From Archegozetes longisetosus (Eukaryota; Arthropoda; Arachnida; Sarcoptiformes; Trhypochthoniidae), in assembly GCA_018873245.2 (NCBI GenBank), contig JAEMBT020000003.1, positions 2,685,843 through 2,749,842 of the forward strand: a stretch of DNA of 64,000 nt, read 5' to 3'. Below are positions 1 through 8,928 of the stretch, in pieces. How positions within the stretch are numbered: position 1 is the stretch's first letter; each line of letters opens with the position of its first letter. The position numbers were made by a program, and so were the translations under genes. Below the pieces are notes generated by a model that was given only the letters and a program-made list of their open reading frames with translations, searched no databases and was not told the DNA's origin.

Positions 1-487
1 ATGATTAACAACTTTTGATGACTTTATGTAAACTTTTACGCTTACACAATCCCATAAAACGAACCAGAATTGAAATTTTTGGTTTAAAATTTTAATCACA
101 AAATTTTCCGATTTTGCTGTTGATTTTATTTAATATGATACTAGATATATTGACAATATATTGATATATTATATGTTAATTATAGAAACATCTGGTAAGA
201 TTATGTCTGTATAATTAACAAATGAAACTTGTTCAAACTTAACAAAAAGAGATGCTATAACTGAATTAGAATCTAATTATTAGATGCTAAAAAATTGCAA
301 TAAAATATCCAATCCGGAATCTGTGTTTCGAACAACCTTGAAACATTTGAAAATTGCTAAGAGAGTCATTTGGTTTAAACATACTGACGAATATACTTGA
401 ATGTACTTGATTATACTTGAATATACTGATTGTTTCTGGAAACTGTCTAATTAGTGTAACTAGATTGTGGTGACTTGACTTTACCTT
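1..487. other. AT-rich non-coding sequence
   Basis: No gene is visible here. The only structure is a run of loosely repeated TATACTTGA-type words at about 391-428. The stretch ends at the target-site duplication of the hAT element that follows. Confidence 0.5.
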
Positions 488-495
488 TGTATTAA

Positions 496-1772
496 TAGTG
501 AAGAGCATTGGTTCGAAATCTTGGGCTTCAAGCTCAAGCTTCTATAAGAGCAGCTCAAAATTATTGAGTTTTAAGCTACGCTTCTATGAGATTTAGCCTG
601 AGCTGCGCTTGTACTAAGAAGCTCGGATCCAAGCTGCGAGCTGCGCTGCTGAGCTTATGTTAAAAATTAAAAATTAAAATGATGAGTAGCAATCTTTGTA
701 ACAAGTATTTGTCTCAAGTTATAATGAAGTACACTCGGTTCCAATAATATATGTAAGCATCCCATCCCATGATGATGCGTGAGGAGTAAAGTTTGTAGGG
801 CTGGATTAGTAATTATTTCTTTTGTATGCGGACTAGTAGTTTTAATGCACATTTACTAACCAAATAGAGTTGAAAAATATCAACTTTTAAAGTTTGACTT
901 TTTTATCATATAAATTCAAATATTTAATATTTTGATTTGTTTTGGTTAGTTGACTAAACTTTGAATTTGACTAAAAGTTTGATTGCTTATAATTAAGTTC
1001 ATATTTTATTCGAATAAAATGTAAATTTTTTGTATGAGTAAAAACTTTGAAATATATATTTGCAATGACTAATTAATAAAACTCAATGATATTAATATTT
1101 CAATATTTGATTATATATGTTACCCTTAGTTTGCTCCCAAAGTTATCACTGATTAATCCGAGATCATCACACATATTATTGGAAACGAGTGTACTTGCGC
1201 AAAAATATATTAATTTTGATCATAAGGTTTGAAGAATGAATTCAAATTTCGACATCGGTGTCACTTATCAATAATTATGAGTCTTCTCATTGTATTTCAC
1301 TTTTTTATCATGTTGAAAACGGTTTCAAACAACAATTTTCTCTTACTTTGAATAATTTTCAAAAAAATTATCTGAGATTATCTTATTTCAAATATAAAGA
1401 GATTTAAGCAGTGAATAGAAATAATATTACTTTTAAGGCCTAAAACATCATTAATTCCCTCTTCAAATAAATAGTTTTTTCATTAAATTTCAGCTTAAAG
1501 TGAAATTTATTTTGAAAATAATAATTCATAATTCAGAAATGCATCTCATCATTCGATTCGACAGACCTAATTTAACGCCTAGTTTGCTAACATAGAGAAG
1601 CAGTTCAATAATCATTACTCTTTTACAATTAATACTGTTTTATTTGCTCTATCAAATAAATCGGCTTCCAATGAGCTGAGCTTGAAGCTAGAGCTTATAA
1701 GCTCAAAGACAGCTAAAATTGAGCTTCAAGCGCAGCGCAGCTCAGCTCACAGCTAGCTTATGCTCTTCACAA
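496..1772. mobile_element. Non-autonomous hAT element with AGCTC-rich subterminal repeats
   Basis: Both ends carry the inverted word T(A/T)GTGAAGAGCAT, and the element is flanked by an identical 8-bp duplication TGTATTAA at 488-495 and 1773-1780. An 8-bp duplication and a terminus starting TAGNG are hallmarks of the hAT superfamily. About 150 bp inside each end is packed with AGCTC/GAGCT words (about 520-655 and 1665-1755), as expected for hAT subterminal transposase-binding repeats. It has no transposase reading frame. A 466-bp mariner-type element (729-1194) is inserted inside it; without that insert the element is about 0.8 kb. Confidence 0.85.
729..1194 (+). mobile_element. 466-bp mariner-type MITE, copy 1
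   Basis: The ends are near-perfect inverted repeats beginning (G)TACACTCGGTTCCAATAATAT. Reading the outermost TA as target site gives a Tc1/mariner-type TA duplication and a terminus of CACTCGGTTCC. The body is AT-rich and non-coding. A second copy of the same length lies in the opposite orientation at 3491-3956 and is nearly identical by eye, so both insertions look recent. This copy sits inside the hAT element at 496-1772 and is therefore younger than it. Confidence 0.88.
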
Positions 1773-1780
1773 TGTATTAA

Positions 1781-2266
1781 AACTGGTCTTTGTTTTAAGA
1801 TAATTCCATGCGTTTTAAAACTATAAATTAACATGAAACTGTTTCGAGTTAAATTTTTGCAAAATTTTGTTTTAGTTTATAACTTACTTAAATATTGGTG
1901 TAAGCTTACTAGAAGTTTGAACATTTGTGAACTACAACAAGAGTCCGAAAAAATTAGAGAACTCTCGTTGAAGGATTGAAAGATGAAATTTTTCATAACT
2001 AAACTAATATGGCATATTATTCGAACTGGATAAAATTTCATATTCCAGTGAAATAAGAAATACAAGTTTTATTATTTAACAACTATTGTAAAAAGATCCG
2101 CTGATCAAATTGTTAAAATTGTTCAATAGTAGAAGAATATTATGGGTGTGAGGGTAGTTATATGCGGACAAAATGAAACAAATTAGGACTTTACAGATGC
2201 GTTTTTAAAAATTTGGATGTTATTCGAAGTAAACCATGCAATGATAGTATTAAAAAATTTTCTTAC
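1781..2266. other. Non-coding, possibly a decayed P450 exon
   Basis: Mostly AT-rich sequence. On the minus strand about 1905-2062 reads W-N-M-K-F-Y-P-V-R and later M-K-N-F-I-F-Q-S-F-N-E-S, loosely like the P450 segment that follows the F(H/L)xFxDR exon. The similarity is weak and may be chance. It matters only because it lies immediately downstream of the P450 exon at 2267-2495. Confidence 0.25.
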
Positions 2267-2495
2267 TCTGCGATCAGGAAATAAGTGAAAATCGTTGACG
2301 AGGATTTTTCTGCAAATATCAGGATCAGCGATGAGTAGAGAAGGCGTGAATCCATCATAATATCCTATAATTTTGCCATGAGTTTGAACTAATTGTTGAT
2401 GTAGAAGATATATCTGCTTTTTCCTCCACGATAAAGGCCAGATAATGTTCGGAATTTTATTGTTATTCCAATAAGAAAACTTTGCTTTGATTAGC
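2267..2495 (-). pseudogene. Cytochrome P450 (CYP3-clan-like) exon, gene fragment
   Basis: One open minus-strand exon is bounded by an acceptor ending TTACAG and a donor GTAAGA. It encodes a typical P450 N-terminal catalytic-domain segment: SYWNNNKIPNIIWPLSW, then THGKIIGYYDGFTPSLLIADP, then DICRKILVNDFHLFPDRR. This corresponds to the W..(G/I)P...YG..G.Y.G..P.L...DP...K.ILV.DF..F.DR region of CYP3-clan enzymes. The enzymes are haem monooxygenases of the endoplasmic reticulum. I could not find the membrane-anchor exon upstream, nor the I-helix, ExxR or haem-cysteine exons, and the surroundings are transposons. It is probably a duplicated fragment, though a gene running off the left edge is possible. 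Confidence 0.75.
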
Positions 2496-2540
2496 CTGTA
2501 AGTATTGAAAAATTGTGAGCAAGTTTATAATTAGGTTTAA

Positions 2541-2650
2541 CAGTAATACTTCGATATAGTGAACTGATAGGAACCGTCAGTTCACATTGACTATAACAAG
2601 GTTTCTCTATAAAGAGGTTCACTACATCCAGGTATTTCTGTATCGATTTA
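2541..2650 (+). mobile_element. Tigger/pogo-like terminus (single end)
   Basis: The sequence begins CAGTAATACTTCGATATAG and continues into GTGAAC words, the usual form of Tigger-type 5' termini in animals. It is preceded by TAA (possible TA target). A hairpin GTGAACTGA/TCAGTTCAC (2558-2584) follows. No matching right end was found nearby, so this is probably a truncated copy or a solo end. Confidence 0.45.
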
Positions 2651-3036
2651 TAGACTTGGAAGAAATTATCGCACATACAGAAAAATCAATCCAATAATAA
2701 AGTTAATGAGAATTAGAAATAACATCTTCTAATCTAACACTTGAAGTTGAACGAATATTGAAAAAGGCTTAGACTGAAGTAATTTGAAAGTTAAGCTGAA
2801 AATTAATGTGCTAAATTTAACGAATCAGTTTGAGTTAGACTTCGTACTAATACTAGTTTTAACTCAAACCTTTAAATTGATTATTGCCTTCGTATATAAT
2901 CTAATCTGAGTATCTTTTTCACAAGAAATCGCAGTTTCATCCCTAGTGTTTGAGATCTTAAGATGTATTTCAAGGTTTCGAGTTTTTATCACGCTAATTG
3001 TTGCATAGAAGATTGTTGGCGTAAACCAATCAGGTA

Positions 3037-5210
3037 CAGTTGTGTCAGAATAAATTATTCCAGTCATTAGCTGATGAGCGGTTAAAAATCATTATTTCAT
3101 TAAAATGCTGAGCATGTAATATCAGAGAAATATAAGTCTTTTTAAAAGTTCAATTAAAGCCAGAATTTTGCAACTTTGAGTGGATATAAAGCCGTTAATG
3201 ACTAATATTTAAGAAATGATAAGCAAAGAGCAAGTTTTCTTGAAGGTCAAAGCCTCTACAACTTTCAATGAAAATAAGTCTATTATGACTAATATGTAAT
3301 TATATCAGAATAAGTTCTTCCAGTGAAAAGAAATTAACATTTTAGGGGTTAAATTTCAACTTAAAAAAGTGAATTAACTTGAGCCAAATAAAACTTCTCC
3401 CCTACCAATGGTTAATGTCTATTTATTGCAAAAGACGTTTACAAATCGCTGATTATCAAGTGATTAAATGCTTGTTTTGTTAGTCATTTCGTACACTCGG
3501 TTCCAATAATATGTGTGATGATCTCGGATTAATCAGTGATAACTTTGGGAGCAAACTAAGGGTAACATATATAATCAAATATTGAAATATTAATATCATT
3601 GAGTTTTATTAATTAGTCATTGCAAATATATATTTCAAAGTTTTTACTCATACAAAAAATTTACATTTTATTCGAATAAAATATGAACTTAATTATAAGC
3701 AATCAAACTTTTAGTCAAATTCAAAGTTTAGTCAACTAACAAAAACAAATCAAAATATTAAATATTTGAATTTATATGATAAAAAAGTCAAACTTTAAAA
3801 GTTGATATTTTTCAACTCTATTTGGTTAGTAAATGTGCATTAAAACTACTAGTCCGCATACAAAAGAAATAATTACTAATCCAGCCCTACAAACTTTACT
3901 CCTCACGCATCATCATGGGATGGGATGCTTACATATATTATTGGAACCGAGTGTACCGTCGACAGATAAAAGTTATGTATTTGTCATCACTAAAAAGATG
4001 CAGAAGAGTTGATAAACCTAAGGGCTCAGTAACTCATTGAGATCTGATATTTAGTATCTCATTACGTTTAGTGACATTAATCGATAAACGAATACTTAAA
4101 AGATTAGTTTAGAACTTTGATAAAATAGAATTTGACTCATCTTTGTATTAAGTTAGTTGAGTCAATGTCATATCGGTTACAAGAAGTGATAGCTCGAGAG
4201 GACAGTCCAACTTATCATTAAAATTATTTAAACTGAATCACAATTGACTGTTGAACTATTTTGATTGAAATAGTTTGATATATTTTATCAGTAGCTTTCA
4301 TTCTATGACTTATTGTTTTTCTTATGAATATCAAATAAATTGACTTCAGCTACGAATAACATTATTACTCATATGCTTTTTAATTACTGAGTAATGCCAT
4401 AATTTGACGCTATAAACTTATAGTTTCAATTTCTGTCTCGTCCCTCTTATCTTATCCAAACGCATCAGAGATTAATCCGGGATCTACGCATAACTTTTTT
4501 CGACCGACTGTACATATTATTCATAATAGATTTATTTTCGTTCAAATTTGTAGTGTTTTGGCTTTGATTAAACCCTTAGAAAACTTATATTTCTCTGATA
4601 TTACATGCTCAGCATTTTTAATGAAATAAGGATTTTTAACCGCTTATCAGTTATTCACTAGAATAATTTATTCTGACGCAACTGTATAAAATGACTAACC
4701 AAAAAGTATTTAATCACTTCAAGTATAACAGTATTTGGCACTTAACGTGTTTTCATAATGCTTATGGAAACAGAACCCCGCCACGTAATCTCTGAAAAAA
4801 CTATAAATGAGTGAGCCAATCGTTTATATATTTATCCGACTTATTCTGAATATTTTAATGTTTGGACCTGATTTGACTTTGAATCATTAATAGACCAGAC
4901 CTATGCAAAATGTTTCATATGTAATATTGAAATTTGCTTCACTCAATAAACTATATATTTGTAATTTGTTCAGGAATTACGTGCGGCGTCCTTTTCCATA
5001 AGCATATGAGAACACATTAAGTGCTGTATGCTGTTATACTTTATTACTTCATAATCAGCTACCTGTAAACATCTTTTGCAATCAAATTGAAGTTAATCAT
5101 TGATAAGGGAGAAGTTTATTTGGCTTAGGTTAATTCACTTTTAAAAAGTCGAAATCTAATCTCTAAAATGTTAACTTCTTCCACTGGAAGAATTTATTCT
5201 GACATAACTG
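3037..5210. repeat. Cluster of overlapping Tc1-like inverted-repeat elements
   Basis: Several long arms pair as reverse complements. About 3037-3296 pairs with 4508-4684; both outer ends read TACAGTTGYGTCAGAATAAA, with TA at 3035-3036 and 4685-4686. About 3297-3460 pairs with 5040-5210, whose outer end reads TACAGTTATGTCAGAATAAA. 4735-4790 pairs with about 4970-5035. The ends belong to one Tc1/mariner-type family with long terminal inverted repeats (100-200 bp), TA targets and no transposase. The arms cross rather than nest simply, so the cluster probably reflects several related insertions and rearrangement. A second 466-bp MITE lies inside it (3491-3956). The segment 4460-4507 resembles a degraded end of that MITE family. 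Confidence 0.7.
3491..3956 (-). mobile_element. 466-bp mariner-type MITE, copy 2 (inverted)
   Basis: Reverse-complement copy of the element at 729-1194, of equal length (466 bp) and with only scattered differences by eye. The termini are again (G)TACACTCGGTTCC with TA target sites. It is inserted within the Tc1-like inverted-repeat cluster. Confidence 0.88.
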
Positions 5211-5254
5211 TACTAGAAATAAACACTCCGTATTTTTTAATGTTGTACTGAAAG

Positions 5255-6108
5255 TAGTGATGTAGAGTTTATAGGTTTTAAGTTTGTCTTAGTCTTAGTC
5301 TTAGTCCTATAGTCACAAATTTCAGTCTTACAGCGGTTTTCGATTGCTTTTAACGGAACGGCAAATAACTTTAACGGCTCGACCGTTAACTTTAACGTTT
5401 CGTCAAAACTAAATAACGCAATAGATTACTTTTGAGCAATGCATCGAATTGCAAACATTTATTCAATTGTAAACACATTTTAAACCATTAAGTTATGGAT
5501 AAGATTAATGTGGATATAGTTTTAGTTTTATAATTCATATTTAGTTAAATTTGCAAATTTTGTAAACATTTAACAGTTATATATAAGAAGTACTTGGTGT
5601 TATTTAGTGACAAAACGTTAAAGTTATTTCGTTAAAGTTATTTGCCGTTCCGTTGTCTGTAATCTTAGTCTTAATGCCAGAATTTTAGTTTAGCTTATCT
5701 TAGTCTTAGTCTTGTAGTAAAAAATTTTCGTTTTGCTTATCTTTTGCTTAGTCTTAGTCTTATTACTTGTGTTAGTTATCTCTATAGCATCTATTGTAAC
5801 ATTTTGAAATTATTATTTAATGTTTCATAATATAACAATCAATAGACTAAAAACAACAAAACTAAACGCAGACATTCACTATTAAAATATGTTGCAATAG
5901 GAGTGCAATCGTTTATTGCTTTAAAAATGTTTTTATAATTTGAAATTTCAAAAAAGAATCATTTCTAGTGGATTAAATGGCAGTACTTATATCTAAACTT
6001 TTGACTTAGTCTTACTCTTAGTCTTATGAATCTGTTTCTCTTGTCTTAATTTGAAAATCAAAAAATCATTTGTCTGACTTAGTCTTAGTCTTAAGCTATA
6101 CATCGCTA
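5255..6108. mobile_element. Non-autonomous hAT element with TTAGTC subterminal repeats
   Basis: The left end is TAGTGATGTAGAG and the right end, reverse complemented, is TAGCGATGTATAG, giving 11 matches of 13. It is flanked by a perfect 8-bp duplication ACTGAAAG at 5247-5254 and 6109-6116. Both subterminal regions hold many copies of TTAGTC/TCTTAG (about 5282-5315, 5660-5770 and 6003-6095), the hAT pattern of repeated short binding words. There is no transposase. The perfect duplication argues for a fairly recent insertion. Confidence 0.9.
5352..5654. repeat. 25-bp inverted repeat pair inside the hAT element
   Basis: 5352-5376 begins AACGGAACGGCAAATAACTT and its exact reverse complement lies at 5630-5654. 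Further CGTTAAAGTTATTT words sit beside both arms. It may be the termini of a small element inserted in the hAT copy, or an internal part of this hAT family. No target-site duplication was recognised. Confidence 0.6.
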
Positions 6109-6254
6109 ACTGAAAGTATTAAAAATAACCATAAGAGTATTTTGTAAATTGTGATAGTATTTGGTAGAGGTGACCCAATCCTAACAAATCTAGTGTACTT
6201 TACATTTACCCGGCTAATGATAACTTTTTTTTAATGATTCATTAATTTATTTAG

Positions 6255-6369
6255 ATTTTGTACCAATATGAAGGACAACTGGTGCAAGTTGAACAAGCGG
6301 CGGTAGAAATCAGTGAACGACGTCACACCGACTGGAGAGCAGTGCTCAGCTGTATAGGAAGTTTCAATG
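6255..6369 (+). CDS. Orphan exon of an unidentified gene
   Basis: A 115-nt open stretch is bounded by an acceptor (TTATTTAG) and a donor (GTAATG), and it is richer in GC and coding-like codons than its surroundings. Its one open frame reads ILYQYEGQLVQVEQAAVEI, then SERRHTDWRAVLSCIGSFN. I do not recognise the family. No partner exon is evident between 5 and 11 kb on this strand. It is either an exon of a gene with very long introns, a duplicated fragment caught among transposons, or chance. Confidence 0.35.
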
Positions 6370-6665
6370 GTAATGACTAACGACATGAAAATTGAGCACT
6401 AATTTTAATAACTGAACTAAAGTAAACAAAACTAAAATGATTTTAAGCTAGTTTTGTTTGGTTTCATCTTGAGTCTGGCTCCGTTCATAGACAGTCTGTT
6501 TACGGACGACCTGTTTATAGACAAGTCTCTATAAAATATGTCAAATTTTCCATTTATCTCTATTTCAATCATTTTATTAGGTTAGGTTAGATTTAATTAC
6601 AAATAAACCCCTCTTTTTAGTTTTTAAGACGTCGGTGAACAGGGACAGACCCCTTAGAAAATATA
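6370..6665. other. AT-rich spacer, no gene seen
   Basis: The only structure is a few similar words with a GTTTATAGACA/GTTTACGGAC pattern at about 6488-6530. They resemble transposon subterminal repeats but have no partner. Confidence 0.4.
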
Positions 6666-7295
6666 CACTCTATCCCGGATATAGTGAACCCGCTTATAGT
6701 GAGAACCCGCTTATTGTGAACATGTTCAACACCGAGTACCTGATGCTTATATCTTATTGTAAAAAATACGGTTATAGTGAACCCGCTTATAGTGAATACA
6801 TTCCAAAGCACCAACAGTACGAATACTATACATTTATAGTGAACTATTTTTAGCAAACTGTTGAAATTATTGAAATGGTAAGACCTGCGACTGAAATTCA
6901 CGAATCGAGTGATACTGAAATTGACGAAAGTGTAATCGAATTGAATGACACTTATAAAACTCCGACAAAAACTGAGGCACTCAGCAGTGTATTTGATTTG
7001 CGCTTATATTTAGGATCACTCAATGAAGTGGACAAAAATTATTATGATATTCTTAATAAGTTTGAAAAGTTAATCTTAAATAATAGTAAAACTAATAGAC
7101 AGTCACTCATTATTGATTACATCAACAAAAATAATTAAAATGTTATCAAATACTTTTTATAACAAATCTTCATATTGAAAGTAAGAATAAAATTACTTTC
7201 AAAGTTCTTCCTCCTCTAGAACGTTTATAGTGAAACCCGCTTATAGTGAACACTTTATGCTGCACCTACCCGTTCACTATATCCGGGATAAAGTG
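6666..7295 (+). mobile_element. Internally deleted Tigger/pogo-type element
   Basis: The termini are inverted repeats: left CACTCTATCCCGGATATAG, right (reverse complement) CACTTTATCCCGGATATAG, both running on into GTGAAC. TA dinucleotides flank it at 6664-6665 and 7296-7297. Repeated TTATAGTGAACCCGC words occur next to both ends (6690-6720, 6770-6800 and 7228-7250), as in Tigger-type elements. At 630 bp it is far shorter than a full Tigger. It keeps only a C-terminal piece of the transposase gene (6875-7138), so it is a deletion derivative. Confidence 0.85.
6875..7138 (+). pseudogene. C-terminal remnant of a Tigger/pogo transposase
   Basis: The 87-residue open frame is acidic at its start. 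It ends with SVFDLRLYLGSLNEVDKNYY, DILNKFEKLILNNSKT and NRQSLIIDYINKNN. This matches the C-terminal tail of Tigger/CENP-B-like transposases: a short helical segment with L..YL......D..Y..L...E, then a basic patch and the S-x-I-x-D-(Y/F) ending. The CENP-B helix-turn-helix and the DDE catalytic domain are absent. It lies within the 630-bp element at 6666-7295, in the sense expected for its transposase. It is probably non-functional, though the frame is still open. Confidence 0.65.
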
Positions 7296-7297
7296 TA

Positions 7298-7607
7298 TTT
7301 ATAAATCTATCATTACTTATAAAAGTCAACCTAAAATTCGAGTCATTCTTTTGATTCAATCAGCTCAAATAAGTTATCAAACGTTTTAATAGAAGTGCCG
7401 TCAATAAAAAAAAAGTTATTTTCAAGGCAAATACATTTAATGCTAGCTTCTGAGATTACTATAAATTCGTTGAAATTATATATGCATAAAGAACAATAAT
7501 TCACATCATATCTCAAAGCAATAATTTATTAATAATTATTAAGTGAAATTTGATAAAAAGCCATATCAATAGTAACTTAATAATTATAGAGATGATTTAA
7601 TGCCCAG
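7298..7607. other. 3' flank of IDH1
   Basis: AT-rich sequence. The proximal part is likely the IDH1 3' untranslated region, read on the minus strand; an ATTAAA word follows the stop codon directly. Nothing else was recognised. Confidence 0.5.
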
Positions 7608-8928
7608 TCATTTGATTCCAAGTTCAATCTTTAGATTTTCCGCTAGTTTATCGAGAAATTCAAAGGTGTTTAGATAATCACTTCGAGTCACATTACTCAT
7701 GCCTTTGATACAAATGGCCAGATCTTTAGTCATAAATCCAGACTCAATAGTGTCGATACAAACTTTCTCTAGCTTTTCAGCAAAATTAGCCAACTTTTCA
7801 TTATTATCTAACTTTGCTCGATGCAGGAAACCTCGAGTCCAGGCAAAGATGGACGCAATCGGATTAGTAGAGGTCTCCTTATTCTGTTGATGCATGCGAT
7901 AATGCCTGGTAACAGTTCCATGAGCTGCTTCTGCTTCGATTGTTTTGCCATCGGGACAGATCAGTACGGAAGTCATCATTCCTAATGATCCATATCCCTG
8001 AGCTACAGAATCGCTCTGGACATCTCCATCATAGTTCTTACAGGCCCACACAAACCCTCCATCAGACTTAAGAGCTTGAGCTACCATATCATCAATTAGT
8101 CTGTGCTCGTACCAAATACCTGCTGCTTCGTATTTAGCCTTATATTCTCTGTCATAAATGTCTTGAAATATATCTTTGAATCTTCCGTCATATTTCTTCA
8201 GAATTGTATTCTTTGTGCTCATATATAGAGGATATTTGCGTTGAAGGGCGTATTGGAAGGATGAATGAGCGAAATCTGTAATACTCTTATCTGTGTTGTA
8301 CATCGATAGTGAAACTCCTCCGCCATCTTTAAAGTCAAATACTGTGTAACTGATAGGTTTTGAACCATCATCTGGCGTGAACGTGATCTCAAGTTTTCCA
8401 TTTCCTGGAACCACAAAATCAGTCGCCCTGTACTGATCGCCGAACGCGTGACGACCGATAATTATAGGTTTTTTCCAACCGGGCACCACTTGTGGAATGT
8501 TTTTACAAATAATGGGCTCTCGAAAGACAGTACCGCCGAGTATATTACGAATGGTTCCGTTCGGAGATTTCCACATCTGCAAAGTATAGAAAGTTATGAA
8601 AAAATTATATATATAATCAAATTCTAATTTAATAAACTTTACACGGAATGACGTATACCTGTTTCAGGTTAAATTCTTCGACTCTTTTTTCATCGGGTGT
8701 AATAGTAGCGCACTTTACGCCAACATTATACTTCAGGATAGCATTAGCACAATCAATGGTCACCTGATCGTTGGTCGCGTCTCTGTTCTCGACTCCGAGA
8801 TCAAAGAAGTGTAGCTCAGCGTTAACGAAGGGGAAAATGAGTTTTTCTTTGATGAGATCCCAAATAATTCTGGTCATTTCATCGCCCTGCATCTCGACGA
8901 TCGGTCCACAGCTTATCTTTTCTGCCAT
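7608..8928 (-). CDS. IDH1: NADP+-dependent isocitrate dehydrogenase, cytosolic
   Basis: Catalyses oxidative decarboxylation of isocitrate to 2-oxoglutarate with production of NADPH. Two exons, 8659-8928 and 7608-8576, are joined over an 82-nt intron (GTATAC...TTGCAG) to give 412 residues, about the usual IDH1 length. Numbering coincides with the human enzyme. Visible are SPNGTIRN with Arg100, FRE with Arg109, [13 protein letters not shown] with Arg132, the [11 protein letters not shown] motif carrying the catalytic Lys, and DGDVQSD with the metal-binding Asp275 and Asp279. [12 protein letters not shown] binds NADP. There is no N-terminal targeting extension before [20 protein letters not shown]. 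The C-terminus is IELGIK, not a peroxisomal SKL-type signal, so a cytosolic location is inferred. The start ATG is the first in frame and matches the family start. Confidence 0.97.

Noticed and set aside
500-640. tRNA-like T-loop word GGTTCGAAATC
   Set aside because: No acceptor stem or anticodon arm can be drawn; the word is part of the hAT subterminal region.
1877-2065. Second P450 exon
   Set aside because: Similarity is too weak to call as a gene feature; kept only as a possibility in the description of 1781-2266.
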